From Pantoea sp. Ep11b (GTDB taxonomy: Bacteria > Pseudomonadota > Gammaproteobacteria > Enterobacterales > Enterobacteriaceae): a stretch of 64,000 nucleotides of DNA. This document shows positions 8,824 through 18,169 of this stretch, one piece after another. The translations under genes were made by a program, and so were the position numbers. How positions within the stretch are numbered: position 1 is the first letter of the stretch; every line of letters begins with the position of its first letter. Under the pieces are notes generated by a model. The model saw only the letters and a list, made by a program, of their open reading frames with translations. It was not told the origin of the DNA and made no database searches. The stretch is taken from NCBI RefSeq assembly GCF_040783975.1, contig NZ_CP160631.1, positions 1,364,001-1,428,000 on the forward strand, in the 5' to 3' direction.

Positions 8824-10698
8824 ATGACCATGAAAGGACAAGAGACCCGTGGCTTTCAGTCGGAAGTAAAACAACTTCTGCACCTGATGATCCATTCTCT
8901 CTATTCAAACAAAGAGATTTTCCTGCGTGAGCTGATCTCCAACGCCTCGGATGCGGCAGACAAGCTGCGCTTCCGCGCGCTGTCAGACTCCAGCCTCTAT
9001 GAAGGTGATGGCGAGCTGCGCGTTCGTCTCTCTGTTGATAAGGACAACCGTACCCTGACGCTCAGCGACAACGGTATCGGTATGCGTCGCGACGAGGTCA
9101 TTGAGAACCTCGGGACTATCGCCAAATCGGGCACTAAATCTTTCCTTGAATCCCTGGGCTCCGATCAGGCTAAAGACAGCCAGCTGATCGGTCAGTTCGG
9201 TGTAGGTTTCTACTCTGCCTTTATCGTGGCGGACAAAGTCACCGTGCGCACCCGTGCCGCGGGCGCAGCAGCGCATGAAGCGGTATTCTGGGAGTCGGCG
9301 GGCGAGGGCGAATATACCCTGGCTGAGATCGAGAAGGCCGATCGCGGTACCGAGATCACCCTGCATCTGCGCGAAGGCGAAGATGAGTTCCTGGATATCT
9401 GGCGCGTCCGCAACATCATCAGCAAATACTCCGATCACATCGCGCTGCCGGTGGAGATCGAAGCTAAAGATGAAGAGGGCGAGGGCACGCACTGGGAAAA
9501 AATCAACAAAGCCCAGGCGCTGTGGACCCGCAATAAATCTGACATCAGCGACGAAGAGTACAACGAGTTCTACAAGCATATCGCCCACGACTTCAGCGAT
9601 CCGGTCGCCTGGAGCCACAACCGGGTGGAAGGCAAGCAGGAGTACACCAGCCTGCTCTACATTCCGGCGCGTGCCCCGTTCGATATGTGGAACCGCGATC
9701 ATAAACATGGCCTGAAGCTCTATGTTCAGCGCGTCTTTATCATGGATGACGCCGAGCAGTTTATGCCGAACTACCTGCGCTTCGTGCGTGGCCTGATTGA
9801 CTCCAACGATCTGCCGCTGAACGTCTCCCGTGAAATCCTGCAGGACAGCCGGGTGACCCAGAGCCTGCGCGGCGCGCTGACTAAGCGCACCCTGCAGATG
9901 CTGGAAAAACTGGCGAAAGATGACAGCGAAAAATATCAGACCTTCTGGAAAGAGTTTGGTCTGGTGCTGAAAGAGGGCCCGGCAGAAGATCACGCCAATC
10001 AGGAAGCGATTGCGAAGCTGCTGCGTTTTGCGACCACGCAGAGCGACGGCGCGGCGCAGACCATTTCCCTGGAAGATTACGTCAGCCGCATGGTGGAAGG
10101 TCAGGAGAAGATCTACTATATCACCGCTGACAGCTATGCCGCCGCGAAGAGCAGCCCGCATCTGGAGCTGTTCCGCAAAAAAGGCATCGAAGTGCTGCTG
10201 CTCTCCGATCGCATCGACGAATGGATGATGAGCTACCTCACCGAGTTCGACGGCAAAGCGTTCCAGTCAGTCAGCAAGGCGGACGAATCGCTCAGCAAGC
10301 TGGCGGACGAAGAGACCGAAGAGCAGAAAGAAGCAGAAAAGGCGCTGGAGCCGTTTGTTGAGCGGGTGAAAAACCTGCTGGGCGAGCGCGTGAAAGAGGT
10401 GCGTCTGACGCATCGTCTGACCGATACGCCTGCCATCGTGACCACCGATGCCAACGAGATGACCACCCAGATGGCGAAGCTGTTTGCGGCGGCCGGACAG
10501 GAGGTGCCGGAGGTGAAATATCTGTTTGAACTCAACCCGGATCACCCGCTGGTGAAACGCGTTGCGGATACCCAGGATGAAGCACGCTTCGGCGAGTGGA
10601 TCGAGCTGCTGCTCGATCAGGCGCTGCTGGCAGAGCGCGGCACCCTGGACGATCCTAACCAGTTTATCCGTCGCATGAACCAGCTGCTGACGGCATAA
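8824..10698 (+). CDS. htpG: Hsp90-family chaperone HtpG
   Basis: Bacterial Hsp90, a homodimeric ATPase chaperone. The product is 624 residues from ATG 8824. A second ATG two codons on (8830, [17 protein letters not shown]) is the E. coli-type start, and GAGGT lies nearer to 8824, so either may be used. The GHKL ATPase domain shows [25 protein letters not shown] and [17 protein letters not shown]. The middle domain has the catalytic-loop arginine in LNVSREILQ. The C-terminal dimerisation region ends [19 protein letters not shown]. It is a single-gene unit, with its own heat-shock promoter upstream and a terminator downstream. Confidence 0.98.
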   Translation: MTMKGQETRGFQSEVKQLLHLMIHSLYSNKEIFLRELISNASDAADKLRFRALSDSSLYEGDGELRVRLSVDKDNRTLTLSDNGIGMRRDEVIENLGTIAKSGTKSFLESLGSDQAKDSQLIGQFGVGFYSAFIVADKVTVRTRAAGAAAHEAVFWESAGEGEYTLAEIEKADRGTEITLHLREGEDEFLDIWRVRNIISKYSDHIALPVEIEAKDEEGEGTHWEKINKAQALWTRNKSDISDEEYNEFYKHIAHDFSDPVAWSHNRVEGKQEYTSLLYIPARAPFDMWNRDHKHGLKLYVQRVFIMDDAEQFMPNYLRFVRGLIDSNDLPLNVSREILQDSRVTQSLRGALTKRTLQMLEKLAKDDSEKYQTFWKEFGLVLKEGPAEDHANQEAIAKLLRFATTQSDGAAQTISLEDYVSRMVEGQEKIYYITADSYAAAKSSPHLELFRKKGIEVLLLSDRIDEWMMSYLTEFDGKAFQSVSKADESLSKLADEETEEQKEAEKALEPFVERVKNLLGERVKEVRLTHRLTDTPAIVTTDANEMTTQMAKLFAAAGQEVPEVKYLFELNPDHPLVKRVADTQDEARFGEWIELLLDQALLAERGTLDDPNQFIRRMNQLLTA

Positions 10699-10702
10699 CG
10701 CT

Positions 10703-10732
10703 AAAAGCCGGTGAGATTCACCGGCTTTTTTT
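10703..10732 (+). terminator. Rho-independent terminator of htpG
   Basis: A 12-bp stem (AAAAGCCGGTGA and TCACCGGCTTTT) with a 3-nt loop runs into a T tract. The A-rich left side means it can also end transcription from the convergent LysR gene, whose stop codon lies within it. Confidence 0.92.
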
Positions 10733-11600
10733 ATGGCTGCGCGGCATCCTGCAGCCAGGCGCGAAACAGGCTGATCTCTCTGTCGTGACGCCGGCTCTGC
10801 TTCGTCATCATCCAGGTGGCGCGTTCCACCCGCACAAAACCTAATGGGGCGAGCAGCGTTCCCTCTTCCAGCTCCCGGCGCACCAGCAGACGCGGCGCCA
10901 TCAGGATCCCGAGACCACTTCGCGCAGCCTGAATCCCCAGCGTCAGCGTCTCAAAATGCTGCCCCCCGGTAAACTGTCCCGTGCTTCCCGTTCTTTCTGC
11001 CCACTCCGACCAGGCGTGCCGCCGGGTATCTGCATGCAGCAGGGGCATCGTTGCCAGATCCCTGCTCGCCCGCAGCTGCGAGGCAAAGTGTGGGGCGCAG
11101 AGCGGGCCAATCTCCTCTTCGCTGATCAGGGTCGCATCAATGTCGGCTTCGGGGCGCTCACTCTGGCTCAGGATCAGCACATCCACATGTTCACTGTGCA
11201 GCTGTGCAACCTCTGCCAGCGGCTGAAAGTGAACGTCGATCTCCGGATAGCGCTGATAAAAGGTGGCGATACGGGGGATCAGCCATTGCGATAAAAAGCT
11301 GGGGGGACAGGAGATGCGGATCTGCTCCAGCAGGCCGGTCCGGATGTGCTCACAGCTGGTCCGCAGTTCGCTGAACGCCTGCTGACAGCTCAGCAGCAGC
11401 CGATCGCCGTGTGAGGTAAGCCTGACGCGGCCATTACTGCGTACAAACAGCGGCTTGCCCATCCAGCTTTCGAGCTGACGGATCTGATGACTGATGGCGC
11501 TGTGTGTGACATGCAGATGGACAGCCGCCACGCTAAAACTGCAGTGTAAGGCCGCCTGATGAAAATAGTGCAGCGCCCTCAGTGGCGGCAAACCGTTCAT
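10731..11600 (-). CDS. LysR-family transcriptional regulator (GcvA-like)
   Basis: A 289-residue LTTR. The N-terminal winged HTH is MNGLPPLRALHYFHQAALHC, then FSVAAVHLHVTHSAISHQIR at about residues 22-41 and LESWMGKPLFVRSNGRVRLT. The effector domain contains the PLLHADTRRHAWSEWAE stretch and the Gly-rich LGIQAARSGLGILMAPRLLV typical of the GcvA/AmpR-like branch. It is divergent from an orphan gene at 11788, its likeliest target along with itself. Not present at this position in E. coli. The effector is unknown. Confidence 0.88.
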   Translation of the reverse strand: MNGLPPLRALHYFHQAALHCSFSVAAVHLHVTHSAISHQIRQLESWMGKPLFVRSNGRVRLTSHGDRLLLSCQQAFSELRTSCEHIRTGLLEQIRISCPPSFLSQWLIPRIATFYQRYPEIDVHFQPLAEVAQLHSEHVDVLILSQSERPEADIDATLISEEEIGPLCAPHFASQLRASRDLATMPLLHADTRRHAWSEWAERTGSTGQFTGGQHFETLTLGIQAARSGLGILMAPRLLVRRELEEGTLLAPLGFVRVERATWMMTKQSRRHDREISLFRAWLQDAAQP

Positions 11601-11619
11601 CCTTATCCCCTGTGCAAAA

Positions 11620-11640
11620 AACTAACAGGGATTGTCAGTT
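11620..11640. promoter_or_regulatory. Candidate LysR operator
   Basis: Inverted repeat AACTAACA - GGGAT - TGTCAGTT with one mismatch, 20 bp upstream of the LysR start and in the divergent intergenic region. The position and symmetry suit an LTTR recognition site. There is no experimental or consensus support beyond that. Confidence 0.35.
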
Positions 11641-11787
11641 TATATCATTTTAAAGTCCAGCCGCATTGACCTACTCTACAGGGCAAATTCTGGCGGGTTG
11701 ACTCAGCCTTATATCTGTGATTTTTCACGGATATTCCGCCTCGCTTAACCTGCGCTCACGCCGCACACTGACCAAAGCGAGACAGCC

Positions 11788-12663
11788 ATGGCACACGGTT
11801 CTTCACCCTCTGAAACGTCAGCAGAGGCGCGCCATCGGTTACGTCTGGCGCTTTCACGCTTTTACAGTCTGGAGCAGTTCGATCTCTTCTTTGCCCCTTC
11901 GCTGCATGTGGCGAAAGTCCTGCTTTCTCAGCTGTTTCTGCGTCAGGAGCAGGCGCGCAACCAGCAGCGTTACGCCTCGCGCTATCCGATAACCGAACTG
12001 ACGACGTTGCCCGCAGTGCCGCTGATTGCGGGCAGCATTATGCTGGTGCCGCATGTTGAACTGCCCAACGGGCGGGTGCGTCCGCTGCGCGACTGCCAGA
12101 ATCAGGGGGTGACGGAGGCGAGCGAGAGTTTCGCCAGCGTGCTGCATCAGAAGCTGATCGATGAGGCGCATCTGTTTGTCACCCGACTGGATCGCCACGC
12201 CGAGATCTGCAGCGATCTGGTGCTGGTGGCGTTACGCACCCACGACTTCAGCACCCTGGTGCGCAGCGAACTACGCCTGTTTGAACAGGGACTGACCCTG
12301 ACCGCGACCCAGGACGCCCTTCGCCGCCTCCGCGACCCGCAGTGGCGGCCTTACAACGCCGCGACCGTCGATGCGCTCTCCCTCTCCAGCCCGCTGCCGC
12401 TGAACTCCTGTCATCAGCCCGGCCTGCCCTTTGCCAGCTTTAACGTGCCGCCTGCCCTGATTTCGACGCTGTCAGACGCTGACGATGTAGTGAAATGGCC
12501 ACAGCACTCCCGGCTGCAACTCAATGCGAACGTGCGCGGCAGCGGTAAAAAAAGCGTAAATATGACGCACCAGCTGAGCCGGCGGCTGCAGTTCCTGCTC
12601 GGTGCAGGCGGTAAATCTGAAAAAATGGCAGGCAGGCCCGGCGGGCCCGCTTCAGGACACTGA
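11788..12663 (+). CDS. Unrecognised protein divergent from a LysR regulator
   Basis: A 291-residue frame starting MAHGSSPSETSAEARHRLRL; I do not recognise the family. The first 200 residues look like a soluble, mixed alpha/beta fold (SLHVAKVLLSQLFLRQEQAR; LPAVPLIAGSIMLVPHVELP; EICSDLVLVALRTHDF). The last 60 residues are Ser/Lys/Gly-rich and less protein-like, so the true C-terminus may be diverged. There is no signal peptide, TM segment or metal-binding motif. The ribosome site is weak (GCGAGACAGCC). It probably belongs with the divergent LysR gene. Confidence refers to its being a gene. Confidence 0.6.
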   Translation: MAHGSSPSETSAEARHRLRLALSRFYSLEQFDLFFAPSLHVAKVLLSQLFLRQEQARNQQRYASRYPITELTTLPAVPLIAGSIMLVPHVELPNGRVRPLRDCQNQGVTEASESFASVLHQKLIDEAHLFVTRLDRHAEICSDLVLVALRTHDFSTLVRSELRLFEQGLTLTATQDALRRLRDPQWRPYNAATVDALSLSSPLPLNSCHQPGLPFASFNVPPALISTLSDADDVVKWPQHSRLQLNANVRGSGKKSVNMTHQLSRRLQFLLGAGGKSEKMAGRPGGPASGH

Positions 12664-12747
12664 ATCCCGTGAGATTGCCCGGTGCAATCCGCGCGCTTCC
12701 TTGTGATGCGCGGGTCATAATGGTATGTTCTTCGGCTTCGAAGATAG

Positions 12748-13422
<675 letters not shown>

Positions 13423-13429
13423 GCGCAGT

Positions 13430-13454
13430 GGGGCCGGGATTACCGGCCCCTTTT
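13430..13454 (+). terminator. Rho-independent terminator of adk
   Basis: 8-bp stem GGGGCCGG / CCGGCCCC, 5-nt loop GATTA, then TTTT. Confidence 0.9.
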
Positions 13455-13535
13455 GCAGTAATTGCTTTTACCTCCCACTAATTCCGCTACAATTTCCCTG
13501 TTTTCACGCATCCCCGTAGTCATCAAGGAACTCAA

Positions 13536-14495
13536 ATGAGGCAAGATAAGCCCGGCGTGTTACTGGTTAATTTAGGTACACCAGACGCCCCAACCACACC
13601 TGCAGTTAAACGTTATCTCAAACAGTTTTTAAGCGATCCGCGCGTAGTCGATGCGCCCCGCTGGCTCTGGTGGCCGGTGCTCAATGCTGTGATTCTGCCG
13701 TTTCGCTCGCCGCGCGTGTCGAAGCTCTACGCTTCAGTCTGGATGGAAGGTGGCTCCCCGCTGCTGGTCTACAGCCAGCGTCAGCGCGATGCCCTGGCGG
13801 CGCGTGTCGATATGCCCGTCGAACTGGGCATGAGCTACGGTAATCCGAGCCTGAAAAGCGCGGTCGATAAGCTGATGGCGCAGGGGGTTACCCGCCTGAT
13901 CGTGCTGCCGCTCTATCCGCAATTCTCCTGCTCTACTGTGGCGGCCGTGTGGGATGGTCTGACAACGGTCTTCAGAGGCTACCGTTCGCTGCCCGACGTG
14001 CAGTTCATCCGTGACTACGCCGAACATCCGGCCTATATCGCTGCGCTGAAAGCGACGGTAGAGCGATCCTTTGAAAAGCATGGTCAGCCCGACCTGCTGG
14101 TTCTGTCGTTCCACGGCATTCCACAGCGGTTTGCCAACGAAGGCGATGACTATCCGCAGCGCTGCGCCGATACGACGGCGGCCCTGGTGAAAGCACTGGG
14201 CCTGCGCGACGATCAATATATGATGACTTTCCAGTCGCGCTTTGGCCGTGAGCCCTGGCTGATGCCTTATACCGACAAAACCATGGAGAGTCTGCCGGGT
14301 AAAGGGATAAAGCATGTGCAGGTGATGAGTCCGGGCTTCTCCTCCGACTGCCTGGAGACGCTGGAAGAGATCAGCGGTGAAAACTGCGAAATCTTCATGC
14401 ACGCCGGGGGCGAGAAGTTTGAGTATATCCCTGCGCTGAACGCCGATGAGGCGCATATCGACATGATGGAACAACTGGTTAACGCTCGCCGTTAA
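13536..14495 (+). CDS. hemH: Ferrochelatase
   Basis: Inserts Fe2+ into protoporphyrin IX, the last step of haem synthesis. The product is 319 residues (E. coli 320), starting [20 protein letters not shown] after a good AAGGAA site. The ferrochelatase signature is [20 protein letters not shown] at about residues 188-207, containing the metal-binding His. The catalytic Glu region is [18 protein letters not shown]. The E. coli neighbour aes is absent, so gsk follows directly after 57 bp. Confidence 0.97.
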   Translation: MRQDKPGVLLVNLGTPDAPTTPAVKRYLKQFLSDPRVVDAPRWLWWPVLNAVILPFRSPRVSKLYASVWMEGGSPLLVYSQRQRDALAARVDMPVELGMSYGNPSLKSAVDKLMAQGVTRLIVLPLYPQFSCSTVAAVWDGLTTVFRGYRSLPDVQFIRDYAEHPAYIAALKATVERSFEKHGQPDLLVLSFHGIPQRFANEGDDYPQRCADTTAALVKALGLRDDQYMMTFQSRFGREPWLMPYTDKTMESLPGKGIKHVQVMSPGFSSDCLETLEEISGENCEIFMHAGGEKFEYIPALNADEAHIDMMEQLVNARR

Positions 14496-14552
14496 AGCCA
14501 GGGCGGAGAGTGTGGTATCATTCTCCGCCTGTTTTCCAGACGGCACCTCCCG

Positions 14553-15854
14553 ATGAAATTTCCCGGCAAACGCAAATCCAAACATTACTTTCCTGTCAGC
14601 GCACGCGACCCCCTGTTACAGCCTATTCAGCATGACGTTGATGCGGGCAGTTGGGTGGTGGGTATCGATCAGACGCTGGTCGATATTGAAGCTAAAGTCG
14701 ATGACGCTTTTCTCGCCCGTTATGGCCTGAGCGCCGGGCACTCGCTGGTTATCGATAATGATGTCGCGGAAGCGTTGTACAGTGAGCTGATGCGCGACGC
14801 GCTGATTACCCATCAGTTTGCCGGTGGCACCATCGGTAACACGCTGCACAACTTCTCGGTGCTGGCCGATGACCGCTCGGTACTGCTGGGCGTGATGTGC
14901 AACAACATCCAGATCGGTGGTTACGCCTATCGCTACCTCTGCAACACCTCCAGCCGGGTCGATCTTAACTATCTGCAGGGTGTCGATGGCGCCATTGGCC
15001 GCTGCTTTACGCTGATTGGCGAACATGGCGAGCGAACCTTTGCAATCAGCCCCGGCCAGATGAATCAGCTGCATCCGGATAACGTGCCGGAAGCGGTGAT
15101 CGCCGGTGCCTCTGCGCTGGTGCTGACCTCTTACCTGGTGCGCTGCGCCGAAGGGGAACCGATGCCGCAGGCGACGCTGAAGGCGATCGAGTACGCCAAA
15201 CGCCACAACGTGCCGGTCGTTCTGACGCTGGGCACTAAACATGTTATCGCTGACAATCCTCAGTTCTGGCGCGACTTCCTGCGTGAGCACGTCAGCATCG
15301 TGGCGATGAATGAAGAGGAGGCGCTGGCGCTGACCGGCGAAGCCGATCCGCTGCTCGCGTCCAACATGGCGCTCGACTGGGTGGATCTGGTGCTCTGCAC
15401 CGCGGGCCCCATCGGACTCTATATGGCGGGCTACACCGAGGATGAGTTCAAACGCAAAACCAACCATCCGCTGCTGCCTGGCGCGATTGCGGAGTTCAAC
15501 CAGTATGAGTTCAGCCGGGTGATGCGCCAGCAGGATTGCCAGCAGCCGCTGCGCGTTTTCTCGCACATCGCGCCTTACATGGGCGGGCCGGAAAAGATCA
15601 TGAACACCAACGGTGCCGGCGATGGTGCGCTGGCAGCGTTACTGCATGACATCACTGCCAATAACTATCACAGCCTCAACGTGCCTAACTCCAGCAAACA
15701 TGCCCGTCCTTATCTGACCTACTCGTCGCTGGCGCAGGTCTGCAAGTATGCCAATCGCGTCAGCTATCAGGTGCTGAACCAGCACTCGCCGCGTTTAACC
15801 CGCGGCCTGCCGGAGCGGGAAGACAGCCTCGAAGAGTCTTACTGGGATCGGTAA
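14553..15854 (+). CDS. gsk: Inosine-guanosine kinase
   Basis: A PfkB-family kinase that salvages inosine and guanosine to IMP and GMP. It is 433 residues (E. coli 434) and begins MKFPGKRKSKHYFPVSARDP. The PfkB anion-hole/catalytic motif is NTNGAGDGALAALLHDITAN at about residues 351-370, with the Asp acting as base. The substrate-lid segment GGTIGNTLHNFSVLADDRS lies near residue 91. It is on the same strand as hemH and followed by a hairpin that serves mainly the convergent ybaL. Confidence 0.97.
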   Translation: MKFPGKRKSKHYFPVSARDPLLQPIQHDVDAGSWVVGIDQTLVDIEAKVDDAFLARYGLSAGHSLVIDNDVAEALYSELMRDALITHQFAGGTIGNTLHNFSVLADDRSVLLGVMCNNIQIGGYAYRYLCNTSSRVDLNYLQGVDGAIGRCFTLIGEHGERTFAISPGQMNQLHPDNVPEAVIAGASALVLTSYLVRCAEGEPMPQATLKAIEYAKRHNVPVVLTLGTKHVIADNPQFWRDFLREHVSIVAMNEEEALALTGEADPLLASNMALDWVDLVLCTAGPIGLYMAGYTEDEFKRKTNHPLLPGAIAEFNQYEFSRVMRQQDCQQPLRVFSHIAPYMGGPEKIMNTNGAGDGALAALLHDITANNYHSLNVPNSSKHARPYLTYSSLAQVCKYANRVSYQVLNQHSPRLTRGLPEREDSLEESYWDR

Positions 15855-15870
15855 CGCCGGGCCTTGGGGC

Positions 15871-15902
15871 GATAAAAAAGGCCCTTCTCAACAGAAGGGC
15901 CT
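15871..15902 (-). terminator. Terminator of ybaL (minus strand), between gsk and ybaL
   Basis: 10-bp stem AGGCCCTTCT / AGAAGGGCCT with a 4-nt loop. The six-A run on its left becomes the U tract for leftward transcripts, so it mainly ends ybaL; on the plus strand it lacks a T tract. Confidence 0.85.
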
Positions 15903-15946
15903 CAGAGGAAACCATCAGGAGCCTGCCAGGTTTTACTGAACAGGGA

Positions 15947-17641
15947 TCAGCGCACCACATCGCAGGGCTGTAAATCTTCACCCTGTGTCATCTCATCCTG
16001 CAGGATCTGCAGCATACTGCTGGCAATCTCACGCTCACCCATCACCACGCGGGTCGCGCCCCGTTCCATGATGTACTCTACCTCGTCGTCATAGTGCGCC
16101 CGGGCGATAATCTCAATATCGGGATGTTTTTCCCGTGCGGCGGTGACCACTTCACCCGCTTCGTAGCCATTCGGGATCGTCAGCAGCAGCCAGCGTGCGC
16201 AGTCGAGCCGTGCCAGCTCCATCGTCTCCGCGCGTGCGGCATTACCCAGAACCGCCCGGATACCCCGTTCGCGCAGGGCTTCGACCCGGGTGCGGGAATT
16301 TTCCACCACCACCAGCGGGACATTTGCCTCCAGCAGTTTCTGACCAATCAGGCTGCCCACCCGGCCATACCCCACGATCACGGCGTGATTGCAGAAGTCG
16401 ACCGGGATCTGTTTCTCCTCTTCGATCGCCTCTTCCAGGGTCTGCTCCTCCATGCTCTCCGTTTTCGCCAGGAAACGCTCCAGCAGGGTAAACAGGATCG
16501 GGTTAAGCATAATTGACAGGATGGCGGCGGCCAGCACCAGGTTGCGCCCCTCATCGCTCAGCAGCCCCAGCGAGATACCCAGACCGGCCAGGATAAAGGC
16601 GAACTCACCAATCTGTGCCAGGCTGACCGAGATGGTCAGGGCGGTACGGCGTGAATGGCCGAGCAGCGACACCAGCAGCCAGGCGGCGACTGACTTACCG
16701 ACCACAATAATCACCAGCGCGCCCAGCACGGCCAGCGGCTGCGTCACCAGGATCGCCGGGTCGAACAGCATGCCGACCGAAACGAAGAAGAGCACGGCAA
16801 AGGCGTCGCGCAGGGGCAGGGTGTCGCGCGCGGCGCGATGGCTCAGCTCTGACTCGTTCAGCACCATACCGGCGAAGAACGCGCCCAGCGCAAAGGAGAC
16901 ATCGAAGAACTCCACCGCTCCGAACGCGATGCCCAGTGCCAGGGCCAGCACCGCCAGCGTAAACAGCTCACGCGAACCGGTGGCGGCGCTGCGGGCGAGG
17001 ATCCAGGGCACTGCACGGCGTCCCACCACCATCATCAGCACCATAAAGGCCGCCACTTTCCCGATGGTCCACAGCAGATCCCAGGCCAGCAGTCCGGCGC
17101 TGGCGTTGCCCTGTTCCATCATGCCGGCAATCGCCGGCAGCAGCACCAGCGTCAGCACCATCACCAGATCTTCAACAATCAGCCAGCCAATCGCAATCTG
17201 CCCGCGCTGGCTGTCGATCAGCTGCCGCTCCTCTAACGCGCGCAGCAATACCACGGTACTGGCGGTGGAGAGACAGAGACCAAATACCAGGCCGGTCATC
17301 CACGACCAGCCCAGCGTCCATGACAGGCCCATTCCCAGTAACGTCGCGACCGCAATCTGTGCAATGGCACCGGGAATGGCGATCGACTTTACCGACATCA
17401 GATCTTTCATCGAGAAGTGCAGACCGACGCCGAACATCAGCAGGATAACGCCCAGTTCTGCCAGTTCAGGGGCCAGATTGGTATCGGCGACAAAGCCGGG
17501 GGTAAAGGGCCCCGCCAGTACGCCCGCTATCAGGTAGCCGACCAGCGGCGAAATACGCAGGCGATTCGCCAGCATCCCAAGGAGAAACGCCAGAACCAGT
17601 GCCCCGACAATGGTGGTGATCAACGGTGTGGTGTGATGCAT
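15947..17641 (-). CDS. ybaL: KefB-like cation:proton antiporter YbaL (CPA2) with TrkA-N domain
   Basis: The product is 564 residues (E. coli 558). I chose ATG 17641 (MHHTTPLITTIVGALVLAFL) over a 13-codon longer frame. About 12 TM helices of the Na/H exchanger fold cover residues 10-385, with the LVGYLIAGVLAGPF motif and SLAQIGEFAFILAG. A cytosolic TrkA-N/RCK domain follows, with NAD-binding GYGRVGSLIGQKLLEANV at about residues 415-432. It likely exports K+ or another cation under regulation by a nucleotide. The substrate is not proven. E. coli fsr, which would lie upstream, is missing. Confidence 0.94.
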   Translation of the reverse strand: MHHTTPLITTIVGALVLAFLLGMLANRLRISPLVGYLIAGVLAGPFTPGFVADTNLAPELAELGVILLMFGVGLHFSMKDLMSVKSIAIPGAIAQIAVATLLGMGLSWTLGWSWMTGLVFGLCLSTASTVVLLRALEERQLIDSQRGQIAIGWLIVEDLVMVLTLVLLPAIAGMMEQGNASAGLLAWDLLWTIGKVAAFMVLMMVVGRRAVPWILARSAATGSRELFTLAVLALALGIAFGAVEFFDVSFALGAFFAGMVLNESELSHRAARDTLPLRDAFAVLFFVSVGMLFDPAILVTQPLAVLGALVIIVVGKSVAAWLLVSLLGHSRRTALTISVSLAQIGEFAFILAGLGISLGLLSDEGRNLVLAAAILSIMLNPILFTLLERFLAKTESMEEQTLEEAIEEEKQIPVDFCNHAVIVGYGRVGSLIGQKLLEANVPLVVVENSRTRVEALRERGIRAVLGNAARAETMELARLDCARWLLLTIPNGYEAGEVVTAAREKHPDIEIIARAHYDDEVEYIMERGATRVVMGEREIASSMLQILQDEMTQGEDLQPCDVVR

Positions 17642-18169
17642 GCCTGTCTCCTTGTATGCAAATGTATCCGCTTGTAACAAACGAGTTTAATGCAAAATCA
17701 ATTCCTTCGCTGTTTAATTTGCGGGAATAGCTGCAAAAAATCGTAAAAAAAGTGATATATGCAATTGAAAGGGCATTTTAGCGCATTATCCATAATGATG
17801 GCCGATTTGACGGTTTCAACCGGCCCAGACAAACAAAAATTATCCCCGTTAAACTCCCTGCCGATGGTCGGTTTAAGCAGAAAATGCGTCAGCCGTAAGG
17901 ATAAAGCGGGTGAGCCGCCGTTTTACTGGCGTAAACAAACGATTAACATCAGAAATGCCAGCCCGCCCTGATAGTCGTTACAGAAACGGGCGCAGAGAAA
18001 AATGGCCTGACTTACAGGGCCAGACGCAGAAAAAACGGGCCAGCGATGAAAAGCGGCGCCTCTCCTGCAGCGCAAATGCGAGTTGGCCTTGAGTTCACCG
18101 GGGGAATGTGCGACACAGTGGGGCAAAGAGGCAGAAAATCGGGCCAGACGGTCATTAAGGAGAATCACA
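17642..18169. other. 528-bp intergenic region between ybaL and ushA
   Basis: This divergent spacer must hold the promoters for ybaL and ushA. It is AT-rich near ybaL (17690-17830). No ORF here has a convincing ribosome site or family. A short GGCC-bounded inverted repeat near 18006-18023 is unremarkable. E. coli carries fsr in this interval; I see no remnant of it. Confidence 0.6.

Noticed and set aside
8983..10161. 392-codon frame antisense to htpG
   Set aside because: It is fully inside a highly conserved Hsp90 gene, lacks a ribosome site and reads as a reverse-complement shadow.
16389..17537. 382-codon plus-strand frame inside ybaL
   Set aside because: Ser/Thr/Arg-rich translation that mirrors hydrophobic codons of the antiporter on the other strand.
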